A stretch of 64,000 bases of DNA from Siphonodentalium dalli (lineage: Eukaryota > Mollusca > Scaphopoda > Gadilida > Siphonodentaliidae), in NCBI GenBank assembly GCA_032622095.1, contig CP136068.1:135169989-135233988 (forward strand). The letters are read 5' to 3'. This document shows, in pieces, positions 23,829 through 35,703 of the stretch. Position numbers and translations under genes: made by a program. The notes under the pieces are model-generated. The model saw only the letters and a program-made list of their open reading frames with translations. It was not told the origin of the DNA and made no database searches. Numbering within the stretch: position 1 is the stretch's first letter; every line of letters starts with the position of its first letter.

Positions 23829-24491
23829 AGGCCCACTTAATTTTTGAGTCCCCGATTATTTTATTTTTTATAATGCCTTGATATACGGTTTTAATAACAA
23901 TCTATGCCATAAAATATGATTAAAATACTATAATTCATCATCATTTGAAACGTCTGTGTCTCAGAATATGTCCACAGAGAAATAAAAAAAAACAGTTGAA
24001 ATCATAGAAAGATTTCCCCCGTTATGGCACCCAGAATGCAACAGAATTATAACTAAAAATGTAATTTCAATGTGTAACAGAATAAGAGAGAGAAGTGCGG
24101 GAGATGCACCGAAAGTTGGCAGCACCCGAAATCCCAAGCCGGTCACCCATCCAAGGACTAACCGAGCTCAACGTTGCTTAACTTCAGTGATCACACAAAG
24201 CGTCTAACGGCTGTGACCAAGAGTTCTAGACCTCTCGATCCGAGAAGTCATCGGCCTTCTATATTTAGAATACGACCGCTACAAATGGAAGGGGAAAAAC
24301 TATCTTTAAGATATAGAGTTATTCCCCTCCATTGAAAAAAATACACTTTGCACTACAATTAAGATGAAACTTAAGCACAAAAACACGTCGGTAACTCAAC
24401 AAAAACAACATGTTCACAGTCAAATGGTATATAATATGGCATATATTTGATATATGTGATCTGGGGGGGGGGTCGAAAATTAATTGGGCAT
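23829..24491. mobile_element. Family L element, copy 1, with nested insertion
   Basis: Ends AGGCCCACTTAATTTTTGA and a complementary 'tcgaaaattaattgggcat', with TTAA outside both. The interior has an inverted pair 'tcaatggaaggggaataact'. It is split by a 5S-like insertion at about 24072-24283. The uninterrupted copy is at 36622-37092. Confidence 0.75.
24072..24283 (-). mobile_element. 5S rRNA-like sequence, probable SINE or pseudogene insertion
   Basis: On the minus strand it reads 'gttaagcaacgttgagctcg ... ttagtccttggatgggtgac', which matches the 3' half of 5S rRNA including the 'ggatgggtgacc' internal-control region. Comparison with the undisturbed L copy shows an insert of about 210 bp. 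Divergence from true 5S argues for a 5S-derived SINE or pseudogene, not a functional rRNA gene. Confidence 0.65.
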
Positions 24492-24708
24492 TTAAATTGT
24501 GGAGGGACTATACAAGCATTTGGCTTAGAGAAAAAATTTATGAACTTTATGAAATTTGAGCGCGAGGATGAACCTCCAGAGAGGAAGGACCTCACTGAAT
24601 ATCTCTCATGGACTGGTGAATAGTAAGACATTGCGTTACTTTCTCAGCCTGTCAATGCAAGGGTGTCTCAAACCTCACCCTCTTTGTATGTCAACTCGAA
24701 TGTTTTTT

Positions 24709-24765
24709 GAAAAGTTACCCATAATTCTGCTGTGGTTAAGGAGTCAGTTATTTAGGGCATTACTG
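24709..24765. mobile_element. Family E half element
   Basis: Only the right terminal 57 bp ('cccataattctgctgtgg' to 'gggcattactg'), followed by TA. Confidence 0.7.
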
Positions 24766-24849
24766 TACGTATACTGGATGTTGAGGTATGAATACTGGAT
24801 GTTGTCCGTATACTGGCTGTTGTTTTATACTACCTTCTGAACAGTTTTA

Positions 24850-25180
24850 ACCATTTCAGATCAACTGATTTGGTATGTGGGTTTCTAGCATAAAATACAG
24901 GTCAAGTTCGAATTTGGGTTCATCCGGCCAATTTTCACCAGAGTTATTGCTCTTTTTGTTGGAATTTGCATCCAATTTTTTTTTTTCTTCTGAATAACTA
25001 GTAAGTCTCAACTGAATTGAATGAAATTTGGTTTGAGAGTTTACTAGCAAAAAATGCAGGTCAAGTTCGAATTTGTGTTCCACCTGCCAATTTTCACCAG
25101 AGTTATGGTCCTTTGTTGTAATTACCACAGACGTATTTTGCCACGCCCTAGCGATGTTCTTGTTTTTTTTCTGAATTTTG
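24850..25180. repeat. J-type tandem-unit repeat fragment
   Basis: Units containing 'aggtcaagttcgaatttggg' and 'caattttcaccagagttat' recur twice. No termini seen. Confidence 0.45.
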
Positions 25181-25321
25181 GACTTGAAGTTGAAATCTTT
25201 TTTCTCACCAGGCACATTGTTTTATAGTTCTCAAATCTGGAGTACATCGCTGGCATCCAAATGGGGGAATGTGGATAGAAAATAACAGGGGGACACCCCC
25301 TCCAAGAATGAGGCCATCACA

Positions 25322-25727
25322 CAAGCCTGAAATTAGTATGTTTGTCATTTGCAGAATGAGGTCCCCAGAGGGTGAATTTAGTGATGCTATCCCGCATTGG
25401 TGGGCTATCATCACCAAATTCACCCTTTGGTAATCTCATTCTGCTTAGGCCTCAACTGCTATGGGAGACCTAGGATCAGATTGAAGTTCCCCAGTTAAGT
25501 TGGTGATGTTCACCCATTAGCCACCTTGATTATGCATTTTATCTTCTGCAAGTTAGGGGAAAAAGAAACTAAAACAACGTTAATTTGAGACTATAGATAC
25601 TTCCCAGAAGATGAGGCCTAAGCAGAATGAGGTCCCCAAAAGGCGAATTTTGTGATCCTATCGCACACAGTGGGCTAGCATCACTAAATTCACCCTCTGC
25701 AAATGACAGACACTATTTGCAGGCTTG
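25322..25727. mobile_element. Family F MITE, copy 7 (two-hairpin form)
   Basis: CAAGCCTGAAATTAG to 'tatttgcaggcttg', flanked by CCATCACA and CCATCACT (7 of 8 match). Confidence 0.8.
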
Positions 25728-26013
25728 CCATCACTCTCTTGTTATATCCCTGATTTCAACTTAACCCTTTTTATACTAAATAGATTCTCCCACTCATTTA
25801 TAAAAGTATACATTGCAAAGGTCTATAATTCATCTGGAGGGGTGTTCAGGAAAAATAAGCAGACGACAGATAATAAAAGTGCAGAATGAGTCCTATTTAT
25901 TGGAGGTCGTGACAAATCACATGAAAAGCTTGACCCAAGCTAAATCAGACCCACTTATTAATAATACAATAAGTATACGTATATCACATACCTAATTACC
26001 TAAGTTATCATAC

Positions 26014-26263
26014 TTAACCCTTTGAGTGCCAGGGGCTGATCTAATCGGCCCTAAACCTACACAATAAGTCTGTTAAAGAATATAATAAAATATATTAAAA
26101 TTGTTAAAAATTGTAAAAACAAAAAAAAACAAAAAATTGTTAGGCCAATGCATTCTCTTATATATGCGAGGCGACCTATGGTCGACTCGCATATATAAGA
26201 GAATGCATTGGCACAGGGTATATGGGTTGATACAAAAATCGGACCTGGCACTCAAAGGGTTAA
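26014..26263 (-). mobile_element. Family B MITE, copy 5
   Basis: Full-length with TTAA on both sides and one perfect core hairpin. A 56-bp stretch ('aataagtatacgtatatcac') is present on both sides. Confidence 0.85.
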
Positions 26264-26580
26264 TAATACAATAAGTATACGTATATCACATACCTAATTA
26301 CCTATTAAAGTTATCATACTTAACAAGCAACTTATGAGAATTCAAATCGAATTACGCTATATTAAGACAGTTAGGCTTCCCTTAATAAACTATAATCCTA
26401 TTTATTGGAGGTCGTGACAAATCACCTGAAAAGCTTGACCCAAGCGAAATCAGACCCACTTATTAATAAAACAATAAGTATACGTATATCACATACCTAA
26501 TTACCTAAGTTATCATACTTAACAAGCAACTTATGAGAATTCAAATCGAATTACGCTATATTAAGACAGTTAGGCTTCCC

Positions 26581-26980
26581 TTAACCCTTTACCCAACAAA
26601 CCGGCCAAAACCGGCCAAATAAAGCTTCAACAGCCTAAAATATCTTCAGTCTGTCTCAATAGAACCATACAAATATGGATATCATTGGAACCGGCTCCTT
26701 GACCACATTGTGATGGTTACAGTTATGCCCTGTGCCAATGCATTCTCTTATATATGCGAGTCGACCATAGGTCGCCTCGCATATATAAGAGAATGCATTG
26801 GCCTAAAAAAAATCTTTTTTTAACACTTTTTACCATTTTTTCTTACACTCTTTAACAATTTTATAATTTTTAATGTGTTAAGCCAATGCATTCTCTTATA
26901 TATGCGAGGCGACCTATGGTCGACTCGCATATATAAGAGAATGCATTGGCACAGGGCCGTTCTGTTGGGTAAAGGGTTAA
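26581..26980 (+). mobile_element. Family A MITE, copy 3, with an empty-site sequence nearby
   Basis: Full-length two-hairpin element flanked by 'ggcttccc-TTAA' and 'TTAA-taaactataatc'. The unoccupied version 'ggcttcccTTAATAAACTAT' is at about 26383-26402, showing insertion at TTAA with its duplication. Confidence 0.9.
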
Positions 26981-27277
26981 TAAACTATAATCTATTTATT
27001 GGAGGGAAATGTTCAGATAATAAGTTCAACAAATGACCTGAACTTATTATCTGAACATTTCCTAAGGGATAATTACTCATCAACGAGTATTTACTATAGA
27101 ATGGGTTAATCATTCTTCGTTAGAAGATGAGTCATCTTTGTTGTACAAACAGCGGATAAACATCTAAATCTATGACTGCATTGCATCCTGCATGACGATT
27201 GGCCGGCTGAACATTATCGCTGCATCAGAACATTTAGTATTCAACCACTTGTAGTGAGGATGGGTTCCCTCAAGAGT

Positions 27278-27505
27278 TTAACCCTTTCGTGACGTTCATG
27301 ACGGGAGATGTGCTGGTGCAGCATTAAAGATCCTGTGCCAGTGCATTCTCTTAAATATGTGAATCTCCAATAGGTTTACAAGGTCAAGGTAAATATTGCT
27401 AGGCCAATGTATTCTCTTATCAATGGGAGATGCACATATATAAGGGAATGGATTGGCACAGGGTTTTCAAAAAATTTCAGGAAGCTCCAGTCATGAAAAG
27501 GTTAA
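27278..27505 (+). mobile_element. Family C MITE, copy 9
   Basis: TTAA on both sides. The left end has a small internal repeat ('cgtgacgttcatgacggg') and the hairpins are partly deleted. Confidence 0.75.
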
Positions 27506-27956
27506 AAGTACTTTTTTCTCTGCCTTTTAAGGTCCTTTAGTTATTCCCCACTCTCCCTCCATGCAGATATCTCAGCCTTGTGTTATCGTATCTGAATGAA
27601 ATTTTTGTATGGAGGTTCACCATCATGACTGCTTTCAAAAGAGGGGCCAATGGCATTCATTTTCCATACTAGTGTTATCCTTCTTTACCTATTTTAAGTA
27701 TTGTTTCCATCCTGCCCATGTTTAATTTATTCTAGTATGTTAAAAGTAATTGCTCCTTATAATCTGATATAAAGTAGGCAAGATATTTAAACTCTCTGCC
27801 CCTCCTGCCTTCCACTAAGGGGGGGGGGGTGGAAGGGGAGGGGACTTCCCCCAATGGAAGGGGGCTCAGTATCCTTTAAATCTTCATAAAAACTTTAAAT
27901 ATGTGCTAGAACAGCATTGTTATATTGTCCTAAGAGAAAGTATTAATCCATTCTAG
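27506..27956. other. Intergenic stretch with G-rich low-complexity tract
   Basis: Around 27770-27950, 'tccactaaggggg' and 'aaatatgtgctagaac' resemble 42755-42930, so this is an older repeat of unknown class. Confidence 0.4.
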
Positions 27957-27958
27957 TA

Positions 27959-28136
27959 CAGTAATGCCCTAAATAATTGACTCCTTAACCACAGCAGAAT
28001 TACGGGTAACTTTTCAGGATTTAGTTGGAAATATGGCTGTTTCCGATGAATGGCAACAAGCAATATTTCCGACTAAATCCGGAAGTTACCCATAATTCTG
28101 CTGTGGCTAAGGAGTTGATTATTTAGGGCATTACTG
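27959..28136. mobile_element. Family E fold-back MITE, copy 8
   Basis: CAGTAATGCCCTAAATAAT to its complement, TA on both sides. The central part is shortened. Confidence 0.85.
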
Positions 28137-28557
28137 TAGCTTAATATGAGTTTGGTCCTGGAATGTGTTTTACTTTATAATGTCTATGATAACCAAATGT
28201 TTCTTTTCCTTTGTCAGCATTATTGCCATTAGATATGACTTTAAAAAAGTGCCATTTTCTAAAGATTTGTGTTACTACACCCCATAACAGATTCTCATTC
28301 ATGAGTCCAAAGAAAATTCTGATCAATAATGCACTTTGTGCAGAACGTATCTCGAACATATCTCAGAATAAAAATGATTTGGTGTGCAGTCGGTATATGA
28401 CTCATCTTCCTATGTAAGTATAGCAAGGACATGTAGGAGCTGAGCCGAGGAATCTGTGAACTATATCATTCTCCAACAATAGTACAGTCGGTATTATTAG
28501 ATGAGAGAGTCAGGAGAAGTTTAATATTCTGACTCGAAAGTCAAAAAATTTCCATTG

Positions 28558-28699
28558 TTAACCCTTTACCCAACAGAAGGGCCCTGTGCCAATGCATTCT
28601 CTTATATATGCGAGTCGACCATAGGTCGCCTCGCATATATAAGAGAATGCATTGGCTTTATTTGGCCGGTTTTGGCCGGTTTGTTGGGTAAAGGGTTAA
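28558..28699 (-). mobile_element. Family A MITE, copy 4, one-hairpin 142-bp form
   Basis: Both family A termini and both TTAA sites are intact, but only one hairpin remains. The spacer, the second hairpin and the inner part of the long end are gone. Confidence 0.9.
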
Positions 28700-28933
28700 A
28701 TGAAGACACTTCATGAAATTTTGCGAAAATCTGTGACAATGCATTCTCTTATATGTGTGGGAGCCTCACATATATAAGAGAATACATTGGCTTAACAATA
28801 TTTACCTTGACCTTGTAAGTCAATGCATTCTCTTATATATATGTATATATGTGAGACTTGCATATATAAGATTATGCTCTGGCACAGAATCTTTAATGCT
28901 TCACCAGCACAGCTCCCGTCATTAAAGGGTTAA
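28700..28933 (-). mobile_element. Family C MITE, copy 10
   Basis: The left end is degraded where the A copy abuts it; the right end 'tcattaaagggttaa' is intact. The second hairpin has an expanded TATA tract. Confidence 0.7.
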
Positions 28934-28941
28934 AAAGCAAG

Positions 28942-29340
28942 TTAACCCTTTACCCAACAAAGCGGCCAAAACCGGCCAAATAAAGCTTCAACAGCCTAAA
29001 ATATCTTCGGTCTGTCTCAATAACACCATACAAATATGGATATCATTGGAACCGGTTCATTGACCACATTGTGATAGTTACAGTTATGCCATGTGCCAAT
29101 GCATTCTCTTATATATGCGAGTCGACCATAGGTCGCCTCGCATATATAAGAGAATGCATTGGCCTAAACAAATCGTTTTTTAACACTTTTTACCATTTTT
29201 TCTTACATTCTTTAACAATTTTATAATTTTTAATGTGTTAAGCCAATGTATTCTCTTATATATGCGAGGCGACCTATGGTCGACTCGCATATATAAGAGA
29301 ATGCATTGGCACAGGGCCCTTCTGTTGGGTAAAGGGTTAA
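28942..29340 (+). mobile_element. Family A MITE, copy 5 (two-hairpin form)
   Basis: Full-length with TTAA on both sides and a sequence nearly identical to copies 2, 3, 6 and 9. Confidence 0.9.
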
Positions 29341-29537
29341 ACCAAACAAATTTCTTGTAACTTCATATTCCATGGTTTAGACCAGAAAATTGCAAACTTT
29401 GGAAACTAAAGGGGAGTGGGAGAGGTGAGACACCCCCATCCCCTTTGTCACTACATCCCATGAAGGATTCTAAAAATTCCTATGTTCGTCCACCCCAAAT
29501 ATTAGATTTTTTGTTTTATAATGCACTTAGTGCAATG

Positions 29538-32500
29538 CAGGGGCGCCGGAAGCATCCAAGGGCAGGGGGGCAGAGCCTACAAAAAGGTTACACTGGTGTA
29601 AATAAGGTTCGGAGAGACCTCTAGCGGATGCGGGAGGAATATATAGGAGAGAATAAAATAGACACTGGGCCCTGATTGGTCAATAGCTGTGTGTGCTTTT
29701 TGCATAAAAAAATCATCACACCTCTTCCCTATGATTTCCCATAGGTAAGATAGCCATTGGCACAGGAATTAACCCTTTGTAGTGAAGTTTGAATTTGTTG
29801 GTGTGGTCTAAAATATGACAGTATTTTTTTATGCGGATCTGACACTAGTTACGAAAACACAAGATTTAAAGGCGAATTCCCTGCTAGACAGATATGATTT
29901 TTTTGTGTAAAAAGTTTCCCGAAATGTCAATTTTTCAGATTAAAAAAAAAAATTGGACCCATGGTTCATATAGCCAACAGCATACGCTAAAACGTTAGCA
30001 CTGAGGCCTATGGAAAACATTTACACCAGTGTAACCTAAAGGGAAAAATGAACTTTTTGGCATTTTTGATTCCTGGGAGTCACTTTAAAGTATTTTAATG
30101 CATTTTTCACAGCCTGGTCTTTCAGTCCAATGAATCTCCCATGCATGGTGTGGCTATTCTTGCTGCTGATGTCTTCTTTCACTTCCATCGGCCAAAAAAA
30201 TGGTATGATTTTTCATAAAAAATGCCAATTTTTCAAGGTATTTTCAAAAAATTTCAAGGTGGTAATAGTCACATGATAATGCAAATTACCCATTACATGA
30301 GCATGTCAATGACACACATACCAATTGTTATAAGAAGCTAATCTAACAAGTATTTTGGATTTTATAGCCAGTGATATACAGATATATATAATAAAAGTGT
30401 CTCATTTTCACTGGTGGGTATGGCCATTTGAAGGTTAATAGCACTAAAACTTGGGCACATTTAAGAAAATGCTTCAGCATTTCAAAGAGAGCATATCTTT
30501 GTTCAACTAATTCAATATACACCCACATCCAGTTATCTTGGATCACCCTTGCAGACCTGAAAATGTCATATTTTAGTCTTCCATGTGCTGATAAAGTCAT
30601 GTGCTTGATGCTCAGCTGATCAGATCTGGACTCAATGACCTCACATCACCAGAAGTTCTCTCATGGAAAGGATCTTGTACAGTCTTCCATAGCTGATCCA
30701 AGTTTGCAACACCAGACCCCAAAAACTGTGTGAAAATGGGGCCTGAATATGACTTGTGGTGGAAAAATGTGCTTTTTTGATGAATAATGTGTTACAGAGA
30801 GTGGGGTTAAATTGTGTGTGATAAATAAAGAACCACAGAAGTGATATTATTTTTGAACACATTTTTTTCATTCATGGGCAATTCTGAAAAAATGTAGGGT
30901 GTTACAATTATTCCGCGAAAAAGCGGGCTATCGCTTTAGGTTACACTGGTGTAAATAAGGTTCGGAGAGACCTCTAGCGGATGCGGGAGGAATATATAGG
31001 AGAGAATAAAATAGACACTGGGCCCTGATTGGTCAATAGCTGTGTGTGCTTTTTGCATAAAAAAATCATCACACCTCTTCCCTATGATTTCCCATAGGTA
31101 AGATAGCCATTGGCACAGGAATTAACCCTTTGTAGTGAAGTTTGAATTTGTTGGTGTGGTCTAAAATATGACAGTATTTTTTTATGCGGATCTGACACTA
31201 GTTACGAAAACACAAGATTTAAAGGCGAATTCCCTGCTAGACAGATATGATTTTTTTGTGTAAAAAGTTTCCCGAAATGTCAATTTTTCAGATTAAAAAA
31301 AAAAATTGGACCCATGGTTCATATAGCCAACAGCATACGCTAAAACGTTAGCACTGAGGCCTATGGAAAACATTTACACCAGTGTAACCTAAAGGGAAAA
31401 ATGAACTTTTTGGCATTTTTGATTCCTGGGAGTCACTTTAAAGTATTTTAATGCATTTTTCACAGCCTGGTCTTTCAGTCCAATGAATCTCCCATGCATG
31501 GTGTGGCTATTCTTGCTGCTGATGTCTTCTTTCACTTCCATCGGCCAAAAAAATGGTATGATTTTTCATAAAAAATGCCAATTTTTCAAGGTATTTTCAA
31601 AAAATTTCAAGGTGGTAATTGTCACATGATAATGCAAATTACCCATTACATGAGCATGTCAATGACACACATACCAATTGTTATAAGAAGCTAATCTAAC
31701 AAGTATTTTGGATTTTATAGCCAGTGATATACAGATATATATAATAAAAGTGTCTCATTTTCACTGGTGGGTATGGCCATTTGAAGGTTAATAGCACTAA
31801 AACTTGGGCACATTTAAGAAAATGCTTCAGCATTTCAAAGAGAGCATATCTTTGTTCAACTAATTCAATATACACCCACATCCAGTTATCTTGGATCACC
31901 CTTGCAGACCTGAAAATGTCATATTTTAGTCTTCCATGTGCTGATAAAGTCATGTGCTTGATGCTCAGCTGATCAGATCTGGACTCAATGACCTCACATC
32001 ACCAGAAGTTCTCTCATGGAAAGGATCTTGTACAGTCTTCCATAGCTGATCCAAGTTTGCAACACCAGACCCCAAAAACTGTGTGAAAATGGGGCCTGAA
32101 TATGACTTGTGGTGGAAAAATGTGCTTTTTTGATGAATAATGTGTTACAGAGAGTGGGGTTAAATTGTGTGTGATAAATAAAGAACCACAGAAGTGATAT
32201 TATTTTTGAACACATTTTTTTCATTCATGGGCAATTCTGAAAAAATGTAGGGTGTTACAATTATTCCGCGAAAAAGCGGGCTATCGCTTTAGGTTACACT
32301 GGTGTAAATAAGGTTCGGAGAGACCTCTAGCGGATGCGGGAGGAATATATAGGAGAGAATAAAATAGACACTGGGCCCTGATTGGTCAATAGCTGTGTGT
32401 GCTTTTTGCATAAAAAAATCATCACACCTCTTCCCTATGATTTCCCATAGGTAAGATAGCCATTGGCACAGGAATTAACCCTTTGTAGTGAAGTTTGAAT

Positions 32501-33040
32501 TTGTTGGTGTGGTCTAAAATATGACAGTATTTTTTTATGCGGATCTGACACTAGTTACGAAAACACAAGATTTAAAGGCGAATTCCCTGCTAGACAGATA
32601 TGATTTTTTTGTGTAAAAAGTTTCCCGAAATGTCAATTTTTCAGATTAAAAAAAAAAATTGGACCCATGGTTCATATAGCCAACAGCATACGCTAAAACG
32701 TTAGCACTGAGGCCTATGGAAAACATTTACACCAGTGTAACCAAAAGGGCACTTTTCCGCAAAAAGGGCATTTTCTCCGCAAACTCGGGAAAATAACCAC
32801 AAATTCATTGTGGCAAAAATCCCTATTTTAATGGTATGTGTCAGTTTTTATGGCCGTTTTGTGATAAAATTGACAAAAAATTAATATTCCTTGTGAAATT
32901 GGTGGTATTTGGACCAAAAAAGTCACATTTTGCTATAAAAACACGAGATTAAACACACAAAAAGCATTTTCTGTCTCCAGAAAAAGGGCAAGTCCTGCCC
33001 CCTCTGCCCCCCCCCCCCCCCACCTCTTCTGGCGCCCCTG
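29538..33040. mobile_element. Family N hAT-like element, 3.5 kb, with perfect 8-bp duplication
   Basis: Ends CAGGGGCGCCGGAAG (29538-29552) and CTTCTGGCGCCCCTG (33026-33040) are inverted repeats with one mismatch. GTGCAATG lies directly outside both (29530-29537 and 33041-33048). The 8-bp duplication and CAGGGGCG ends fit hAT-type transposons. No transposase frame is seen, so it is non-autonomous. Its interior is mostly an H-S-H-S-H array with an exact 1353-bp period. A long C run occurs near 33008-33021. Confidence 0.88.
29586..32742. repeat. Tandem array H-S-H-S-H, period 1353 bp
   Basis: Three family H elements (29586-30036, 30939-31389, 32292-32742) alternate with two copies of a spacer S of about 900 bp (30037-30938, 31390-32291). 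The two units are almost identical; the one substitution I noticed is 'ggtaatagtcac' versus 'ggtaattgtcac'. The duplication must be recent or homogenised. Confidence 0.95.
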
Positions 33041-33930
33041 GTGCAATGCATCCTGATATACAAATGAATAAAATTTAATCTGCGTGCCATCTGTAGATGA
33101 CTCATCCCCCTATGGAAGCACAGCTATGACATAACTCGAAATCTAACAATTATCCTTCAACAATACTACAGTACTTCTAAGTATATGAGAGAGAGAGCAG
33201 AATTTTGACTAGAAAGTTGCAACATTTCCATTTTATAAAATTGTAAACAAAAAACAAAAAAGCTAGTTAAACCAACAAATTTCTAGCAACTTCATGCTTG
33301 AACATTCAAAGTTCCATGGTTTACACTGTGAAATGACAGAACCCCATAATCTATTAATTATCCTTCAACAATACTAGTTAATCTACAGTACTTTTAACTA
33401 GATGAGAGAGAGAGAACAGAATTTAGAATATTTTTGACCCAAAAGTTAAACCAAAATTTCTAGTAACTTCATGCTTCAATATTCAAACTTCCATAACTCA
33501 GACTGACAAATTGCCAACTCTGGGTCATCATTGGAAATGAGAGGGGTGATGTACCACAATCCTATAAAATCCCTATGTTCATGCACCAAAATATTTCTGA
33601 TTGATAATACAATTTTGTGCAATAATGCATTTTGTGCTGACTGCAACCATAATGTACACGTGGATAAAAATGATTCCATGTGCAGTCTTCATATGACTCA
33701 TCCCCCTATGGAAGCACAGCTATGACAGAACTCAAAATCTATTAATTATCCCTCAACAATACTTCAGAACTTCTAAATAGATGAGAGAAAAACAGAATTA
33801 TTTATAGTTTGACTCGAAAGTTGCAAAATTTCCATTTTATAAATTTGTATAAAAAAAAAGAATTTTGAATATTTTCGACTCGAAAGTCACAAAATTCAAA
33901 TTTAAAAAAAAAAAGCTAGTTAATGTTATA

Positions 33931-34035
33931 CAGTAATGCCCTAAATAATCGACTCCTTAACCACAGCAGAATTATGGGTAATTTTTCAGGATTTAGTCGG
34001 AAATATGGCTTGTTGCCATTCATTGGAAAGCTCTT
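33931..34035. mobile_element. Family E half element
   Basis: The left arm only, from CAGTAATGCCC to 'cattggaaagctctt', after TA. Confidence 0.75.
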
Positions 34036-34701
34036 AAACCAACACATTTCTAGTAACTTCATGGTTGAGCATTAAAACTTCCCTGATTTAGATAGTCAAA
34101 TTGCCAATTGTGGGTCCTCGTTGGAAATAGGGAATGGCAGGTGTGATATACAGTACTGCAATCCTATAAAAATCCCTGTGTTCATACACCAAAATATTTC
34201 TGATCGATAATGCACTTTTGTGCAGACTGCATCCAGAATGTATACGTGGATAAAAATGATTTTGTGTGCCGTCTGTGAGATGACTCATCCCCCTATGGAA
34301 GCACAGCTATGACATAACCCCAAAATCTATCAATTATCCGTCAACAATACTACAGTACTTCTAAGTAGATGAGAGAGATGAAGTATAGGCAAGAAAATCT
34401 ATGGGGTAATGATTATAGGGCAGCGACATTATGACTCATCCTATACAAGCCAGTGTACTCCAGAGTGGAGAGCCCTCATACGTGATGTGCAGTATATAAT
34501 GGGGAGCGTATATCTGGATGAACAACTTGGTCTCGAATTGATATGCGCTTTTCAGTAAGATTAACCCTTTGGAGAGTATATGTAACATCATATACATGAT
34601 GTCATGAGTAAATTTAACGTCAACGTTATAGCAATAATTATTAACAAGTTCGGGTCAAAAGGGTCCAATAATTCGTTTAATTTATGTGCATTTTTTGTTA
34701 A

Positions 34702-35130
34702 AGGTACTCAATCCGATCAGAGGGTCCTATATTACTATTTCTTTGGCTTTGGGGGTAAAAAATATTTGATTCGAGTCGAGGAACCCACCCATCAAAGCTC
34801 AGAGTGATTAGGTATCGATTTTTGAAATCACATGATCAAAACAGACAAATTGCGGGTGTAAGATGGATAACTCTAAAATCAAGTGCTTACTCTTAACAAT
34901 AATAACCACTTGATTTTAGAGTTATCCATTTTACACCCGCAATTTGTCTATTTTAATCACGTGTTTCTGTTAACTATTGGGACAGATCTCCGAAAATTAA
35001 TAGATTTCAAAAATCGATATCTAATCACTCTGAGCTTTGATGGGTGGGTTCCTCGACTCGAATCAAATATTTTTTACCCCGAAAGCCAAATAAATAGTAA
35101 TATAGGACCCTCTGATCGGATTGAGTACCT
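34702..35130. mobile_element. Family G MITE, copy 3, fold-back form
   Basis: TTAA on both sides, ends AGGTACTCAATCCGATCAGA and complement. Unlike G1 and G2, both halves are the same arm inverted, meeting near 'ctcttaacaataataacc', so it is a large palindrome. Confidence 0.85.
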
Positions 35131-35617
35131 TTAACGTGTGTTATCATAATCGATTGCACTTATACGTTTGGGACATTATATTAATCAAAATAACTTCTAC
35201 ACAAATCATTTATAAATCAGATGATTTATTGAAGTTATGTCTACATAAAATAACACTTCCTGAAACGACACTGAAAGGGTTTTAAGGCTCAAGTAGTGAG
35301 GGATATAGGTCTCTGGGTTCTTGAATGGGGAGGGGTGGGGATTTCCAAATTTCTCCCCCATGAGTTGAAATTTTATGACTGTAACTTAAAGTTGACTTTG
35401 CTTTAGAAAAAAACACTAACATCAGCGTGTTATGGTGACATAAATTCCAACCTATTGGTCTTCTGAGTTGGGAATTCAGACTAGAAATCAGAGATTTCAA
35501 TAATTTTGACTTGAAAAGTAATAAAAAAAACTGTTTAATATTAATTAAACATGGTAGTTATTTCAGCTTTCAGTATCTCCATGTAATTATCCTGGCAACA
35601 CGTTTCAATTTCCTACT
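35131..35617. other. Intergenic stretch without recognised feature
   Basis: No exon-like frame or clear repeat was recognised. Confidence 0.4.
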
Positions 35618-35703
35618 TTTACCCTTTCATGATGGGAGCAGCGCTGGTGCAGCATGAAAGATAATGTGCCAGTGCATTCTCATATATATGTGAGGTTCCC
35701 TAC
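35618..35703 (+). mobile_element. Family C MITE, left part only
   Basis: 'accctttcatgatgggagc' to the first hairpin arm, ending at 'gaggttccctac', where the P repeat starts. Confidence 0.7.

Larger units (their letters stand above)
25761..27109 (+). mobile_element. Family D MITE, copy 4, expanded by nested insertions and a tandem duplication
   Basis: D sequence at 25761-25904 resumes at about 26985 and ends 'ctatagaatgggttaa'. Between lie two copies of a foreign segment of about 240 bp ('aggtcgtgacaaatcac ... aggcttcccttaataaac'), one holding a family B element (26014-26263) and the other followed by a family A element (26581-26980). Confidence 0.75.
28140..34400. repeat. Degenerate locally repeated unit, about 0.4-0.5 kb
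   Basis: Segments at about 28210-28560, 29341-29537 plus 33041-33260, 33262-33430, 33440-33860 and 34035-34400 share 'ttgataatgcacttt', 'atgactcatccccctatgg', 'acataactc...aaatctat' and 'gatgagagagag'. They are diverged copies of one unit, interrupted by several MITEs. Confidence 0.6.

Noticed and set aside
24121-24200. Functional 5S rRNA gene
   Set aside because: Only part of the 5S sequence matches, with many substitutions, and the block is an insertion in an L element.
30343-32224. Duplicate 85- and 76-codon frames as a tandem gene pair
   Set aside because: They sit inside the non-autonomous hAT-like element and duplicate with its 1353-bp unit; no promoter, splice or family evidence supports genes. 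Kept only as a low-interest gene-capture possibility.
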